Shown: positions 9,383 to 17,773 of the stretch, one piece after another
Numbering within the stretch: the stretch's first letter is position 1
How the letters are laid out: each line of letters starts with the position of its first letter
Source: Streptomyces gobiensis
GTDB lineage: Bacteria; Actinomycetota; Actinomycetes; Streptomycetales; Streptomycetaceae
NCBI RefSeq assembly: GCF_021216675.1
Contig: NZ_CP086120.1
Location: 3,718,501-3,782,500, forward strand
Length of the DNA: 64,000 nucleotides
Reading direction: 5' to 3'
Notes under the pieces: model-generated
What the model was told of the DNA's origin: nothing
Databases searched by the model: none
What the model saw: only the letters and a program-made list of their open reading frames with translations
Program-made: the position numbers and the translations under genes

Positions 9383-10519
9383 GTGACCGCGGACGACTCG
9401 GATTTCCCGCCGAGCGAGGAGAGCGCTGAGGCCGGGGCTGACGCTGAGGCCGGGGCCGCAGCCGGAGCCGGTGCCGGAGCCGGTGGCGGGGCTGAGTCCG
9501 AAGAGGACCCGATGGCGCTCAAGGTTGAGCAGCTGATCCTCGGCTCGGAACGCCGGTACACGCCCTTCCAGGCCGCGCGGGCGGCCGATGTCCCCATGGA
9601 ACTGGCGTCCCGCTTCTGGCGGGCGATGGGCTTCGCGGACATCGGCCAGGCGCGGGCGCTGACCGAGGCCGATGTGCTGGCGCTGCGGCGGCTCGCCGGT
9701 CTGGTGGAAGCCGGGCTGCTGAACGAGGCCATGGCGATCCAGGTGGCACGCTCCACGGGCCAGACGACGGCCCGGCTGGCGGAGTGGCAGATCGACTCCT
9801 TCCTGGAAGGCCTCACGGTGTCGCCGGAGCCCGGGATGAGCCGGATGGAGGTCACCTATCCGCTGGTCGAGCTGTTGCTGCCGGAGCTGGAGGAGTTCCT
9901 GATCTACGTCTGGCGGCGGCAGCTCGCGGCGGCGACCGGCCGGGTCGTACAGGCGCAGGACGACGAGGAGATGGTCGACCGGCGGCTGACGGTGGGCTTC
10001 GCTGACCTGGTGGGCTTCACCCGGCTGACGCGGCGGCTGGAGGAGGAAGAACTCGGCGAGCTGGTCGAGGCGTTCGAGACGACGGCGGCGGATCTGGTTG
10101 CCGCGCACGGCGGGCGGTTGATCAAGACCCTCGGCGATGAGGTGCTGTACGTCGCCGATGAGGTGGGTACGGCGGCCGAGATCGGCCTCCGGATGATCGA
10201 GACGCTGGAGAACGACGAGACGATGCCGGAGCTTCGGGTCGGCCTGTCCTTCGGGACGGTCACGACGCGGATGGGTGATGTCTTCGGCAATACGGTGAAC
10301 CTGGCGAGCAGGCTGACGTCGATAGCGCCCAAGGACGCGGTGCTGGTGGACGGCGCCGTACGGAATGAACTGACGGCCGCCGGGGATGCGCCGGAGTCGG
10401 AGAAGGACTCCGACAGCGACGAGGGGACGTCCTACCGCTTTGCCCTTCAGCCGCTGTACCAGCGTCCGGTCCGGGGCCTGGGCATCGTCGAACCATGGCT
10501 GCTGTCCCGCCGGGCGTGA
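9383..10519 (+). CDS. cya: Class III adenylate cyclase
   Basis: About 378 residues from the chosen GTG. N-terminal residues 1-30 are acidic and low-complexity (Ala/Gly/Glu repeats). A conserved helical sensor-like region follows (YTPFQAARAADVPMELASRFWRAMGF, TEADVLALRRLAGLV). The C-terminal class III cyclase domain holds the metal site FADLVGFTRLTRRLEEEELG and the KTLGDEVLYV and GDVFGNTVNLASRLTS motifs. GTG 9383 (MTADDSDF, ribosome site AAGGGGCGGG) matches remembered homologues; ATG 9299 would add 28 residues without a good ribosome site. cAMP made by Streptomyces Cya is linked to germination and development. Confidence 0.92.
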   Translation: MTADDSDFPPSEESAEAGADAEAGAAAGAGAGAGGGAESEEDPMALKVEQLILGSERRYTPFQAARAADVPMELASRFWRAMGFADIGQARALTEADVLALRRLAGLVEAGLLNEAMAIQVARSTGQTTARLAEWQIDSFLEGLTVSPEPGMSRMEVTYPLVELLLPELEEFLIYVWRRQLAAATGRVVQAQDDEEMVDRRLTVGFADLVGFTRLTRRLEEEELGELVEAFETTAADLVAAHGGRLIKTLGDEVLYVADEVGTAAEIGLRMIETLENDETMPELRVGLSFGTVTTRMGDVFGNTVNLASRLTSIAPKDAVLVDGAVRNELTAAGDAPESEKDSDSDEGTSYRFALQPLYQRPVRGLGIVEPWLLSRRA

Positions 10520-10571
10520 GCGTCGGCACCGCGTAGGGTGTGAGCGACCGTTAACTTGGTGGGAGGTCGCG

Positions 10572-11402
10572 ATGACGCGGTACGGCGAGTGGGTTGAGGT
10601 CCGTAAGGGCGCGGACACGGGCACGGACGCGGAGGCGGGTACGGGCGCGGGCACATACGTGGCTGAGCTGGTGCTCGACCGGCCGAAGGCCATGAACGCC
10701 GTATCGACGGAGATGGCCCGCTGTATCGGGGAAGCGTGCGCCACGCTCGCCGAGGACCACGATGTCCGGGCCGTCGTGCTGACCTCCACCCACGAGCGGG
10801 CGTTCTGCGTGGGCGCCGATCTCAAGGAGCGCAACTCCTTCACCGACGCGGAGCTGGGCCGTCAGCGCCCGTACGCCCGCGCCGCCTACAACGGCGTACT
10901 GGAGCTGCCGGTGCCCACCGTCGCCGCCGTACACGGCTTCGCGCTCGGGGGCGGCTTTGAGCTCGCACTGTCCTGCGATGTGATTGTCGCGGACCGCACC
11001 GCGGTCGTCGGCCTGCCGGAGGTCTCCGTCGGCGTCATCCCGGGCGGCGGCGGCACCCAGCTGCTGCCGCGCCGCGTCGGCGCGGCCCGCGCCGCGGAGC
11101 TCATCTTCACCGGGCGCCGGGTGGCGGCGGCCGAGGCCCGCGAGCTGGGCCTCATCGACCAGCTGGTCGATGAGGGCGAGGACCGCGCCGAGGCGCTGGC
11201 CCTCGCGGCACGTATCGCCGCCAACTCCCCTGTGGGCCTGCGTGCCGCCAAGCGGGCGCTGCGCACCGGCTGGGGGATGGATCTGCCCGCCGGGCTGGAG
11301 GTCGAGGACGCGGCTTGGCGCACGGCGGCGTTCTCTGGTGACCGTGCGGAGGGGGTGGCGGCGTTCAACGAGAAGCGCAAGCCGGAGTGGCCGGGGGAGT
11401 AG
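10572..11402 (+). CDS. Enoyl-CoA hydratase/isomerase family protein
   Basis: The 276-residue crotonase-fold enzyme has the oxyanion-hole and active-site motifs RAFCVGADLKERNS, GFALGGGFELALSCDVIVA and GLPEVSVGVIPGGGGTQLLPR. It probably hydrates enoyl-CoA in beta-oxidation or branched-chain amino-acid breakdown. The start is ATG 10572 with GGGAGG 7 bases upstream. Residues about 12-28 are a Gly/Ala/Thr/Asp low-complexity insert encoded by a GGCACGGGC-like microrepeat at 10605-10655, unusual for the family. A GC-rich repeat follows immediately downstream. Confidence 0.93.
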   Translation: MTRYGEWVEVRKGADTGTDAEAGTGAGTYVAELVLDRPKAMNAVSTEMARCIGEACATLAEDHDVRAVVLTSTHERAFCVGADLKERNSFTDAELGRQRPYARAAYNGVLELPVPTVAAVHGFALGGGFELALSCDVIVADRTAVVGLPEVSVGVIPGGGGTQLLPRRVGAARAAELIFTGRRVAAAEARELGLIDQLVDEGEDRAEALALAARIAANSPVGLRAAKRALRTGWGMDLPAGLEVEDAAWRTAAFSGDRAEGVAAFNEKRKPEWPGE

Positions 11403-11612
11403 GGGGTTCCCCTCCTCCCCTCTGCGGCTCCGCCGACTGGCGGGGCTTCGCCCCGGGGCCCGGGTGCCGGGGGTGGGTTTCCCCGTATCCCGCCCCTTCC
11501 CGGAAACCGGGGCTCCGCCCCGGGCCCCGGGGGTGGCCCGGTGCGGGCCGGTGGCCGGGTTGTGCCCACCCACAGCCCCTCGCGGGGCTGCGAGTGCCCA
11601 CAACATCGCGCG
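11403..11612. repeat. GC-rich interspersed repeat, copy 2, with GTTGTG hairpin
   Basis: A shorter copy of the family starts right after the stop of the enoyl-CoA hydratase gene. The modules are GGCTCCGCCGACTGGCGGGG, the CCCGCCCCTTCCCGGAAACC block, and the hairpin at 11559-11605 with inner stem CAGCCCC/GGGGCTG. Its position after a stop codon fits a terminator or a 3-prime structured RNA. Confidence 0.85.
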
Positions 11613-11650
11613 TAGCGCGTAGTGGCGTTAAGGATCCTAATCTTGGGCGT

Positions 11651-12814
11651 ATGGGAGATGACGCGCGGCTGAAGGCCGTGGTGGGTCTGGCGCAGGCCAT
11701 GGCCGCCGCGCACACGCCACGCGAGGTTGCCCATGCCGCCGCGCTGGGGGCTCGGGCCGCGATAGGTGGCTCGTTCGCCGCGGTGTCCGAGTGGGACCGG
11801 GCCCGGGGGCGGCTGCGGGTGCTGGTCAATGTGGGGGAGCTGGCGCCGGGTGAGGAGACCTTCCCGGAGGATGAGTCGTATCCGGTGCACGACTTCCCGG
11901 AGATCACCGAGTTTCTGCATGAGCGCTGGGCGAACGGCGGCAGTGAGCCGCATGCCTGGGTGGAGGCATCGGAAGGGCCGGAATCAGGGGCCGGCGCGTA
12001 CTTCCATCAGAGAGTGGCCGCGCTGCGCCGCCGGGGCCGGAGCAGCTGTGTGGTCGCGCCGGTCGTGCTGCATGGGCGGGCGTGGGGCGAGCTGTATGTC
12101 GCGCGTGGGCTCGGCGCTCCGGTGTTCGACCGCGACGACGCGGATTTCGCGACGGTGCTGGCCGCCGTGATCGCGGCCGGTATCGCGCAGAACGAGCGGC
12201 TGGAGGAGGTACGGCGGCTCGCCTTCACCGATCCGCTGACCGGGCTGGGCAACCGGCGGGCGGTGGATGTACGGCTCGATGAGGCGCTGGAGCGGTACCG
12301 GGCGGACGGCACCGTGGTCAGCCTGGTCGTCTGTGACATCAACGGGCTGAAGCGGGTCAACGACGAATACGGCCATGCGGCGGGCGACCGGCTGCTGGAA
12401 CGCTTCGGCTCGCTGCTGTCGCTGTCCGGCGCGATGCTGCCGGGTGCGCTGGCGGCGCGGCTGGGCGGCGATGAGTTCTGTCTGCTGGCGGTGGGGCCAC
12501 CGGCGGACGACGTCGTACGGGCGGTGAACGAACTGTGCCGCCGTGCGGGCAATCTGGGCCTGGGCGAGGGGGTGGCCTGCGGTGTCGCGTCGACGGGCGA
12601 CCCGATCGGTCCATTGCCCTCGGCCCGGCGGCTGCTGCGGCTCGCGGATGCCGCGCAGTACCGGGCGAAGGCGGCACGGTCGGGGAAGCCGGTGGTCGCG
12701 GGGCGGGAGATCGTCCACCTCGCGGACGAGACTCCCCCGCCACCGGGCGACCGGCGCCGGTTCCGCGGGCGGGAGAGTGAGTTCCGGGGGCGTGAGGGCT
12801 GTGAGGGGCGGTAA
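11651..12814 (+). CDS. GAF-GGDEF diguanylate cyclase
   Basis: The 387-residue protein has an N-terminal GAF-like sensor (residues about 10-170) and a C-terminal GGDEF domain (about 185-360). The signature GGDEF at residues 272-276 and the upstream FTDPLTGLGNRRAVD and DINGLKRVNDEYGH motifs are intact, so it should make c-di-GMP from GTP. No RxxD inhibitory site is present five residues before GGDEF (the sequence there is GALAARL), so product feedback through the I-site is not expected. It resembles the S. coelicolor protein called CdgE (recalled). The ATG at 11651 follows copy 2 of the GC-rich repeat. Confidence 0.92.
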   Translation: MGDDARLKAVVGLAQAMAAAHTPREVAHAAALGARAAIGGSFAAVSEWDRARGRLRVLVNVGELAPGEETFPEDESYPVHDFPEITEFLHERWANGGSEPHAWVEASEGPESGAGAYFHQRVAALRRRGRSSCVVAPVVLHGRAWGELYVARGLGAPVFDRDDADFATVLAAVIAAGIAQNERLEEVRRLAFTDPLTGLGNRRAVDVRLDEALERYRADGTVVSLVVCDINGLKRVNDEYGHAAGDRLLERFGSLLSLSGAMLPGALAARLGGDEFCLLAVGPPADDVVRAVNELCRRAGNLGLGEGVACGVASTGDPIGPLPSARRLLRLADAAQYRAKAARSGKPVVAGREIVHLADETPPPPGDRRRFRGRESEFRGREGCEGR

Positions 12815-12873
12815 GGGGCTGGGCCGTACGCTGCTCGTGACAGAACTAGATTCAGTGCCTAGGGTGCGTGAAT

Positions 12874-14427
12874 ATGGATATGCAGAGCACGGTGATAGTG
12901 GGGATGTCCGGAGTGAGCGCGGCGGACGTCGTCGCCGTCGCCCGTGAGGGCGCGCGGGTTGAGCTGTCGGCCGAGGCGCTGACCGCGGTCGGCGCGGCAC
13001 GGCAGTTCATCGACGACCTGGCCGCCAAGCCGGACCCCGTGTACGGCGTCTCGACCGGCTTCGGCGCCCTGGCCGTCCGGCACATCAGCCCCGAGCTGCG
13101 CGCCCAGCTCCAGCGCAATATCGTGCGCTCGCACGCCGCCGGGATGGGGCCGCGGGTGGAGCGCGAGGTCGTACGGGCCCTGATGTTCCTGCGGCTCAAG
13201 ACCGTCGCGTCGGGGCACACGGGAGTACGCCCCCAGGTCGTACAGACCATGGCCGATGTGCTCAACGCCGGGATCACCCCGGTGGTGCACGAGTACGGCT
13301 CGCTCGGCTGCTCCGGCGATCTCGCGCCGCTGTCGCACTGTGCGCTGACCCTGATGGGCGAGGGCGACGCGGAGGGCCCCGACGGCGCCGTACGGCCCGC
13401 TGGCGAGCTGCTGGCCGAGCATGGCATCGCGCCGGTCGAGCTGCGCGAGAAGGAGGGCCTGGCCCTGCTCAACGGCACCGACGGGATGCTCGGCATGCTC
13501 GTGATGGCCTGCGCCGATCTGGCGCGGATCTTCACCTGCGCGGACATTACGGCGGCGCTGTCGCTGGAGGCCCTGCTCGGTACGGAGAAGGTGCTCGCGC
13601 CCGAGCTGCACACGATCCGGCCGCATCCGGGGCAGGCCGTCAGCGCGGCGAACATGCTGAAGGTGCTGGCCGGGTCCGGCCTGACCGGTCACCACCAGGA
13701 CGACGCGCCGCGCGTCCAGGACGCGTACTCGGTGCGTTGCGCGCCGCAGGTCGCGGGAGCCGGGCGGGACACCCTCGCGCACGCCCGGCTGGTCGCGGAC
13801 CGCGAGCTGGCGGCTGCCGTCGACAACCCGGTCGTGCTGGCGGACGGCCGGGTGGAGTCGAACGGCAACTTCCATGGCGCGCCGGTGGCGTACGTACTGG
13901 ACTTCCTCGCCATCGCGGCCGCCGACCTCGCGTCGATCGCCGAGCGGCGTACGGACCGGCTGCTCGACAAGAACCGCTCACATGGCCTGCCGCCGTTCCT
14001 GGCCGGCGACGCGGGCGTGGACTCCGGGCTGATGATCGCGCAGTACACGCAGGCCGCACTGGTCAGCGAGCTGAAGCGGCTGGCGGTGCCCGCGTCGGTG
14101 GACTCGATCCCGTCCTCCGCGATGCAGGAGGACCATGTCTCGATGGGCTGGTCGGCGGCGCGGAAGCTGCGTACGGCGGTGGACAACGTGACGCGGGTGG
14201 TGGCCGTGGAGCTGTATGCCGCCGCGCGGGCGGTTGAGCTGCGCGGGGAGGACGGGCTCACGCCCTCCCCGGCGGCGCGCGCGATCCTCGCGGCGGCGCG
14301 GGAGGCAGGCGTCGGGGGTGCGGGTGCGGATCGTTTCCTTGCGCCTGATTTGGCGGCGGCGGACGCGTTTGTGCGGGGCGGCGGGCTGGTGGCCGCGGCC
14401 GAGTCGGTGACGGGGCCGCTGGCCTAA
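12874..14427 (+). CDS. hutH: Histidine ammonia-lyase
   Basis: The 517-residue enzyme removes ammonia from L-histidine to give urocanate, the first step of histidine use. The MIO cofactor loop reads GSLGCSGDLAPLSH, so the triad is Cys-Ser-Gly (Ser about 147) rather than the commoner Ala-Ser-Gly. Other family motifs are YGVSTGFGAL, NGTDGMLGML, QDAYSVRCAPQV and SSAMQEDHVSMGW. ATG 12874 is preferred (AGGGTG 8 bases upstream); GTG 12868 and ATG 12880 are alternatives. It is a single gene, with no other hut genes beside it, as is usual in Streptomyces. Confidence 0.95.
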   Translation: MDMQSTVIVGMSGVSAADVVAVAREGARVELSAEALTAVGAARQFIDDLAAKPDPVYGVSTGFGALAVRHISPELRAQLQRNIVRSHAAGMGPRVEREVVRALMFLRLKTVASGHTGVRPQVVQTMADVLNAGITPVVHEYGSLGCSGDLAPLSHCALTLMGEGDAEGPDGAVRPAGELLAEHGIAPVELREKEGLALLNGTDGMLGMLVMACADLARIFTCADITAALSLEALLGTEKVLAPELHTIRPHPGQAVSAANMLKVLAGSGLTGHHQDDAPRVQDAYSVRCAPQVAGAGRDTLAHARLVADRELAAAVDNPVVLADGRVESNGNFHGAPVAYVLDFLAIAAADLASIAERRTDRLLDKNRSHGLPPFLAGDAGVDSGLMIAQYTQAALVSELKRLAVPASVDSIPSSAMQEDHVSMGWSAARKLRTAVDNVTRVVAVELYAAARAVELRGEDGLTPSPAARAILAAAREAGVGGAGADRFLAPDLAAADAFVRGGGLVAAAESVTGPLA

Positions 14428-14745
14428 GGGGGGGTGTCCCCTTATACCGCCCTTTCCGGCTGCGCCGGTGCCGTGCGTGGGTGGGGCTGGGTTTTCCCTC
14501 CGCCGCGTGGCGGGGCTTCGCCCGGGTGCGGGGGCGCCGTGGGTGGGTTTCCCCAATTCCCGCCCCTTCCCGGAAACCGGGGCTTCGCCCCGGGGCCCCG
14601 GGGTTTGCCGGTGCGGGCCGGTGGCCGGGTGTTGTGCCCACCCGTTCCGCCCCAGCGGAACGACTGCCCACAACACCGGGGGTCTGGGGGCGGCAGCCCC
14701 CAGTTTCGGGAAGGGGCTGGGTTAGGGGGATCCCTCCGCCGGCGG
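14428..14745. repeat. GC-rich interspersed repeat, copy 3, with variant hairpin
   Basis: This copy begins at the hutH stop. It contains the CCGCCGCGTGGCGGGGC module, the GGTTTCCCCAATTCCCGCC module, the CGGAAACCGG block, and the hairpin at 14630-14675. The outer arms are the same as in copies 1 and 2, but the inner stem is CGTTCCGC/GCGGAACG, an exchanged yet still complementary sequence. Confidence 0.85.
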
Positions 14746-14783
14746 AGGGGCCGTCGCGGCAGCGACTGATGTCACTGACGCCG

Positions 14784-15059
14784 TTAAGAGGGGGAGGTGC
14801 GGCGTAGGGAGTGGGTTACCAGGCCCGCGCCCGCCGCCAGGAAGGCGATACCGCCGGTGATGTAGGGCGTCGTATCGAAGCTGCCGGTATCCGCGAGTTG
14901 CGGTCCCGTCCCGTTCTGGTCGGCGGACACGGACGTCGGGGGCGGTGTGACCTCGGTCTCCGCTTCATCCGTCGCGTTCGCGGACGGAACAAACCACAGT
15001 GCGCAGAGCAATCCCCCCGCGACAGCGGAGGTCACCAGTGGTCGGCGGTGTGCGGCCAC
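14784..15059 (-). CDS. Short sortase-anchored surface protein (LADTG motif)
   Basis: The 91-residue protein starts at GTG 15059 with GAAGGGGG upstream. It has a signal peptide (RRPLVTSAVAGGLLCALWFVPSANA) and a Thr/Pro-rich mature segment of only about 30 residues. It then has a LADTG sorting motif at about residues 55-59, a hydrophobic helix (YITGGIAFLAAGAGLVTHSL) and an RR tail. This is the full set for sortase processing; LAxTG motifs in Streptomyces are handled by class E sortases, as with long chaplins. The tiny mature part suggests a wall-exposed stub. The functional role is unknown. Confidence 0.85.
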   Translation of the reverse strand: MAAHRRPLVTSAVAGGLLCALWFVPSANATDEAETEVTPPPTSVSADQNGTGPQLADTGSFDTTPYITGGIAFLAAGAGLVTHSLRRTSPS

Positions 15060-15163
15060 TAGGGCCCCCTTCGTGCGGTGAAACGGCAGTGCGGAGGCCG
15101 ATGTTAGCCAGCGCGGCGGGTCGTGGGGAAGTCCTGCCAGCTCTGCCGCTTACCCTCCGTGGC

Positions 15164-15478
15164 ATGAGCGCAGAAGACACATCCCGATATGTCCGGCTTC
15201 AGGTCGAGCTGGTGCTCGAAGTCGCCGACGCCGCCGAGCTGGGCCGAGCCGCCCTTGAGCACATCGAGGGTGATGAGTTCATGCCGGATGAGGAGCGTGG
15301 TCACGCCACCACCGCGGTCAATGGTGACGCCGCCGAGGCCATCGCGTATCTCGTCGACCCTTTGGACCTGGTCAACGGTGTGCCCGGGGTCGAGCTCACC
15401 CAGGCCTCCTGGAGCAGCGAAACGATCGACTATGACCCGGACGCGGAGGACTGGCAGGTTGACGAAGATCTTCATTGA
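15164..15478 (+). CDS. Small acidic hypothetical protein
   Basis: The 104-residue protein is rich in Glu/Asp (MSAEDTSRYVRLQVELVLEV start; C-terminus DYDPDAEDWQVDEDLH). It has no signal peptide or membrane helix and no recognised fold. The start is ATG 15164; ribosome site weak. Its stop codon lies inside a tandem GAAGATCTTCATT repeat. It is divergent from the sortase-anchored gene. Confidence 0.7.
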   Translation: MSAEDTSRYVRLQVELVLEVADAAELGRAALEHIEGDEFMPDEERGHATTAVNGDAAEAIAYLVDPLDLVNGVPGVELTQASWSSETIDYDPDAEDWQVDEDLH

Positions 15479-15503
15479 AGATCTTCATTGAAGGCCTTCA
15501 ATA
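15466..15503. repeat. Tandem GAAGATCTTCATT duplication at a stop codon
   Basis: GAAGATCTTCATT occurs twice in direct tandem from 15466, followed by a degenerate third copy, GAAGGCCTTCAATAA. Each unit contains the palindrome GAAGATCTTC. The first copy holds the TGA stop of the small acidic protein, so the duplication repeats the end of the gene. Likely a recent slippage or a protein-binding site. Confidence 0.6.
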
Positions 15504-15697
15504 ACGTATGAACCTGCGGATAGGCGCACATAACGCTTCTGAAATCGTGATCTCGAATGGGTGTCCTGGCCCACAGTTTTACGTAGGGTGGAACCGCGCT
15601 ACCCCTCCCTCGCGTTCTCATACGTACAACTGTGACGCCACATGCCCGGTTTGCTCATGGGCTGGGGGTCGCTCGGGGAGCCAGAGCTCGGAAGCGT

Positions 15698-16942
15698 ATG
15701 GAGAAGCGTGTGATAACGGCCAACAAGCGCCGCAAAGGCCTCGCGGTGACGGCTGCACTGCTCGGAGGCGCCATGTTCCTCACCGCCTGCGGCGGGGAGG
15801 ACGGCTCCAGCAGGGGAGAGAGTTCGAACGAGGTCGACAAGGCGGCGGCCAAGAACTCCTCGGACGCGCACATATCCATTACGCCCAAAAACGGCTCCGA
15901 CAACGTCGGCATCAACAATGACGTCAAGGTCACCGTCAAGGGCGGCAAGCTCCATCAGGTGACCATGACGGCCACCGAGGACGGCAAGGCCGTCGAGGGC
16001 GAGATATCCGCCGACGGCGCCTGGAAGCCTAAGGACCAGCTGGCGCGCGCGACCGAGTACAAGATCGAGGCTGCGGCCAAGGACAGCGATGGCCTTGAGA
16101 CCACGCAGAACTCGACCTTCACCACCGTCTCCCCGGCCAACAGCTTCATCGGCTACTTCACCCCCGATGACGGTACGACCGTCGGCGTCGGAATGCCGGT
16201 CTCGATCAACTTCGACAAGCCGATCAAGAACAGGAAGGACGTACAGACCGCGATCGAGGTGAATACCTCCAGCGGCCAGGAGGTCGTCGGGCACTGGTTC
16301 GACGACAAGCGTCTTGACTTCCGCCCCGAGGACTACTGGAAGTCCGGCGCCAAGGTCGACGTCAAGATGGAGCTCGACGGCGTCGAGGGCGCGGACGGCA
16401 TCTACGGCGTCCAGGACCGCGAATTCAGCTTTACCATCGGCCGCTCCCAGGTCAGCACCGTGGATGTGGCGGCGTACACGATGACGGTCGTCCGCGACGG
16501 CAAGACCATCAAGACCATCCCGATCTCCGCGGGCAGCAAGGAGAACCCGACCTACAACGGTCAGATGGTGATCTCCGAGAAGCACAAGGAGACCCGGATG
16601 AACGGTGCCACGGTCGGTTTCACCGATGACGACGGCAAGGGCGAGTACGACATCCCCGATGTGCCGCACGCCATGCGGCTGTCGACCTCCGGCACCTTCA
16701 TCCACGGCAACTACTGGGGCGCCCCCTTCGGCTCCGGCAACACCAGTCACGGCTGTGTCGGCCTGAAGGACGTCAAGGGCGCGGACGAAAGCTCCACTCA
16801 CGGCGCCTGGTTCTTCGACAACTCGATGGTCGGCGACCTGGTCGTGGTCAAGAACTCCCCGGACCGCAGCATCGCCCCGGACAACGGCCTGAACGGCTGG
16901 AACATGCCCTGGGCCGACTGGAAGGCCGGCTCGGCGGTCTGA
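15698..16942 (+). CDS. Lipoprotein L,D-transpeptidase (YkuD) with Ig-like domains
   Basis: The 414-residue lipoprotein has signal peptide residues 1-30 and lipobox LTAC with Cys31. Two Ig-like domains follow at about 60-280 (motifs ITPKNGSDNVGINNDVKVTV and FTPDDGTTVGVGMPVSINFD). The YkuD catalytic domain contains HGNYWG and SHGCVGL with catalytic Cys353. It makes 3-3 cross-links in peptidoglycan at the outer membrane face. Start ATG 15698; GTG 15710 is a possible alternative with GGAGAAG close upstream. Conserved at this place in streptomycetes, downstream of hutH. A nested terminator follows. Confidence 0.93.
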   Translation: MEKRVITANKRRKGLAVTAALLGGAMFLTACGGEDGSSRGESSNEVDKAAAKNSSDAHISITPKNGSDNVGINNDVKVTVKGGKLHQVTMTATEDGKAVEGEISADGAWKPKDQLARATEYKIEAAAKDSDGLETTQNSTFTTVSPANSFIGYFTPDDGTTVGVGMPVSINFDKPIKNRKDVQTAIEVNTSSGQEVVGHWFDDKRLDFRPEDYWKSGAKVDVKMELDGVEGADGIYGVQDREFSFTIGRSQVSTVDVAAYTMTVVRDGKTIKTIPISAGSKENPTYNGQMVISEKHKETRMNGATVGFTDDDGKGEYDIPDVPHAMRLSTSGTFIHGNYWGAPFGSGNTSHGCVGLKDVKGADESSTHGAWFFDNSMVGDLVVVKNSPDRSIAPDNGLNGWNMPWADWKAGSAV

Positions 16943-16990
16943 GCTGAGCGGGCAGCGTTGTCCAAGGTTGCCCAAGTAGCTGAGCGGTGT

Positions 16991-17029
16991 GGGCGCCGTC
17001 TACGGACCTGGGGGTCCGGGGCGGCGCCC
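16991..17029. terminator. Nested hairpin terminator
   Basis: Outer arms GGGCGCCG (16991-16998) and CGGCGCCC (17022-17029) enclose a second hairpin, CGGACC/GGTCCG (17003-17008 and 17013-17018). It lies between the convergent L,D-transpeptidase and DJ-1/PfpI genes. Confidence 0.75.
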
Positions 17030-17033
17030 GCTG

Positions 17034-17585
17034 CTATGCGGCGATCTTGCTGAACTCCCTCAGGAATGCCTCGTCAAACGCCTTGAGGTCAGCCGGCTTC
17101 CGGCTGGTGACCAGGATATTGGGCCCGCCGTCACACACCACGACCTGCTCATTCACCCACTCGCCCCCGGCATTGCGGATGTCGGTGCGCAGGCTCGGCC
17201 ATGAGGTGAGGCGGCGCCCGCGCACCACATCGGCCTCGACCAGGGTCCAGGGCGCGTGGCAGATCGCCGCGACCGGCTTGCCCACGTCAAAGAAGGCCCT
17301 GACGAAATCCACGGCATGGTTGTTCATCCGCAGCGCGTCCGGATTGGCGACCCCGCCGGGCAGCACAAGCCCGTCGTAGTCCTCTATCTGCGCCTCGGCC
17401 ACCAGCCGGTCCACCGCGAAGGTGTCGGCCTTGTCGAGATGGTTGAAGGCTTGCACATCGCTGCTCTTGATGGACAGCACAGACGCCTCTCCCCCGGCTT
17501 GGGTCACGGCCGCCAGTGGATCGGTCAGCTCAATCTGTTCCACGCCTTCGTTTGCGACGAGAAAGGCAACCCGCACGTTCCTCAC
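17034..17585 (-). CDS. DJ-1/PfpI family protein (type 1 glutamine amidotransferase-like)
   Basis: The 183-residue protein has the DJ-1/PfpI fold. The nucleophile elbow is AAICHAPW with Cys109-His110, and a conserved acid follows the first strand (EGVEQIEL). LVLPGGVANPD and the C-terminal ILVTSRKPADLKAFDEAF match the YraA/YhbO subgroup linked to stress and glyoxal/deglycase activity; the exact activity is inferred. Two in-frame GTG codons (17585, 17576) are possible starts. Confidence 0.9.
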   Translation of the reverse strand: MRNVRVAFLVANEGVEQIELTDPLAAVTQAGGEASVLSIKSSDVQAFNHLDKADTFAVDRLVAEAQIEDYDGLVLPGGVANPDALRMNNHAVDFVRAFFDVGKPVAAICHAPWTLVEADVVRGRRLTSWPSLRTDIRNAGGEWVNEQVVVCDGGPNILVTSRKPADLKAFDEAFLREFSKIAA

Positions 17586-17773
17586 GTCCTTCCCGCGGCT
17601 GGCTGCTGCTCGGACCGGACAGGTTCCCCGCCTTCGTGGACGTATTCCCCCAGCTCCCGAGTAGCCACAGCGCGACCGTGTGGCGGCAGCCGGGTGGCCG
17701 GTTTCCCCCTACCGTCCTGCCCCGCTTCTGTGTTTCCTTGACGTGCCGACCTGGGGCTGTGGGGGAGTGAGTG

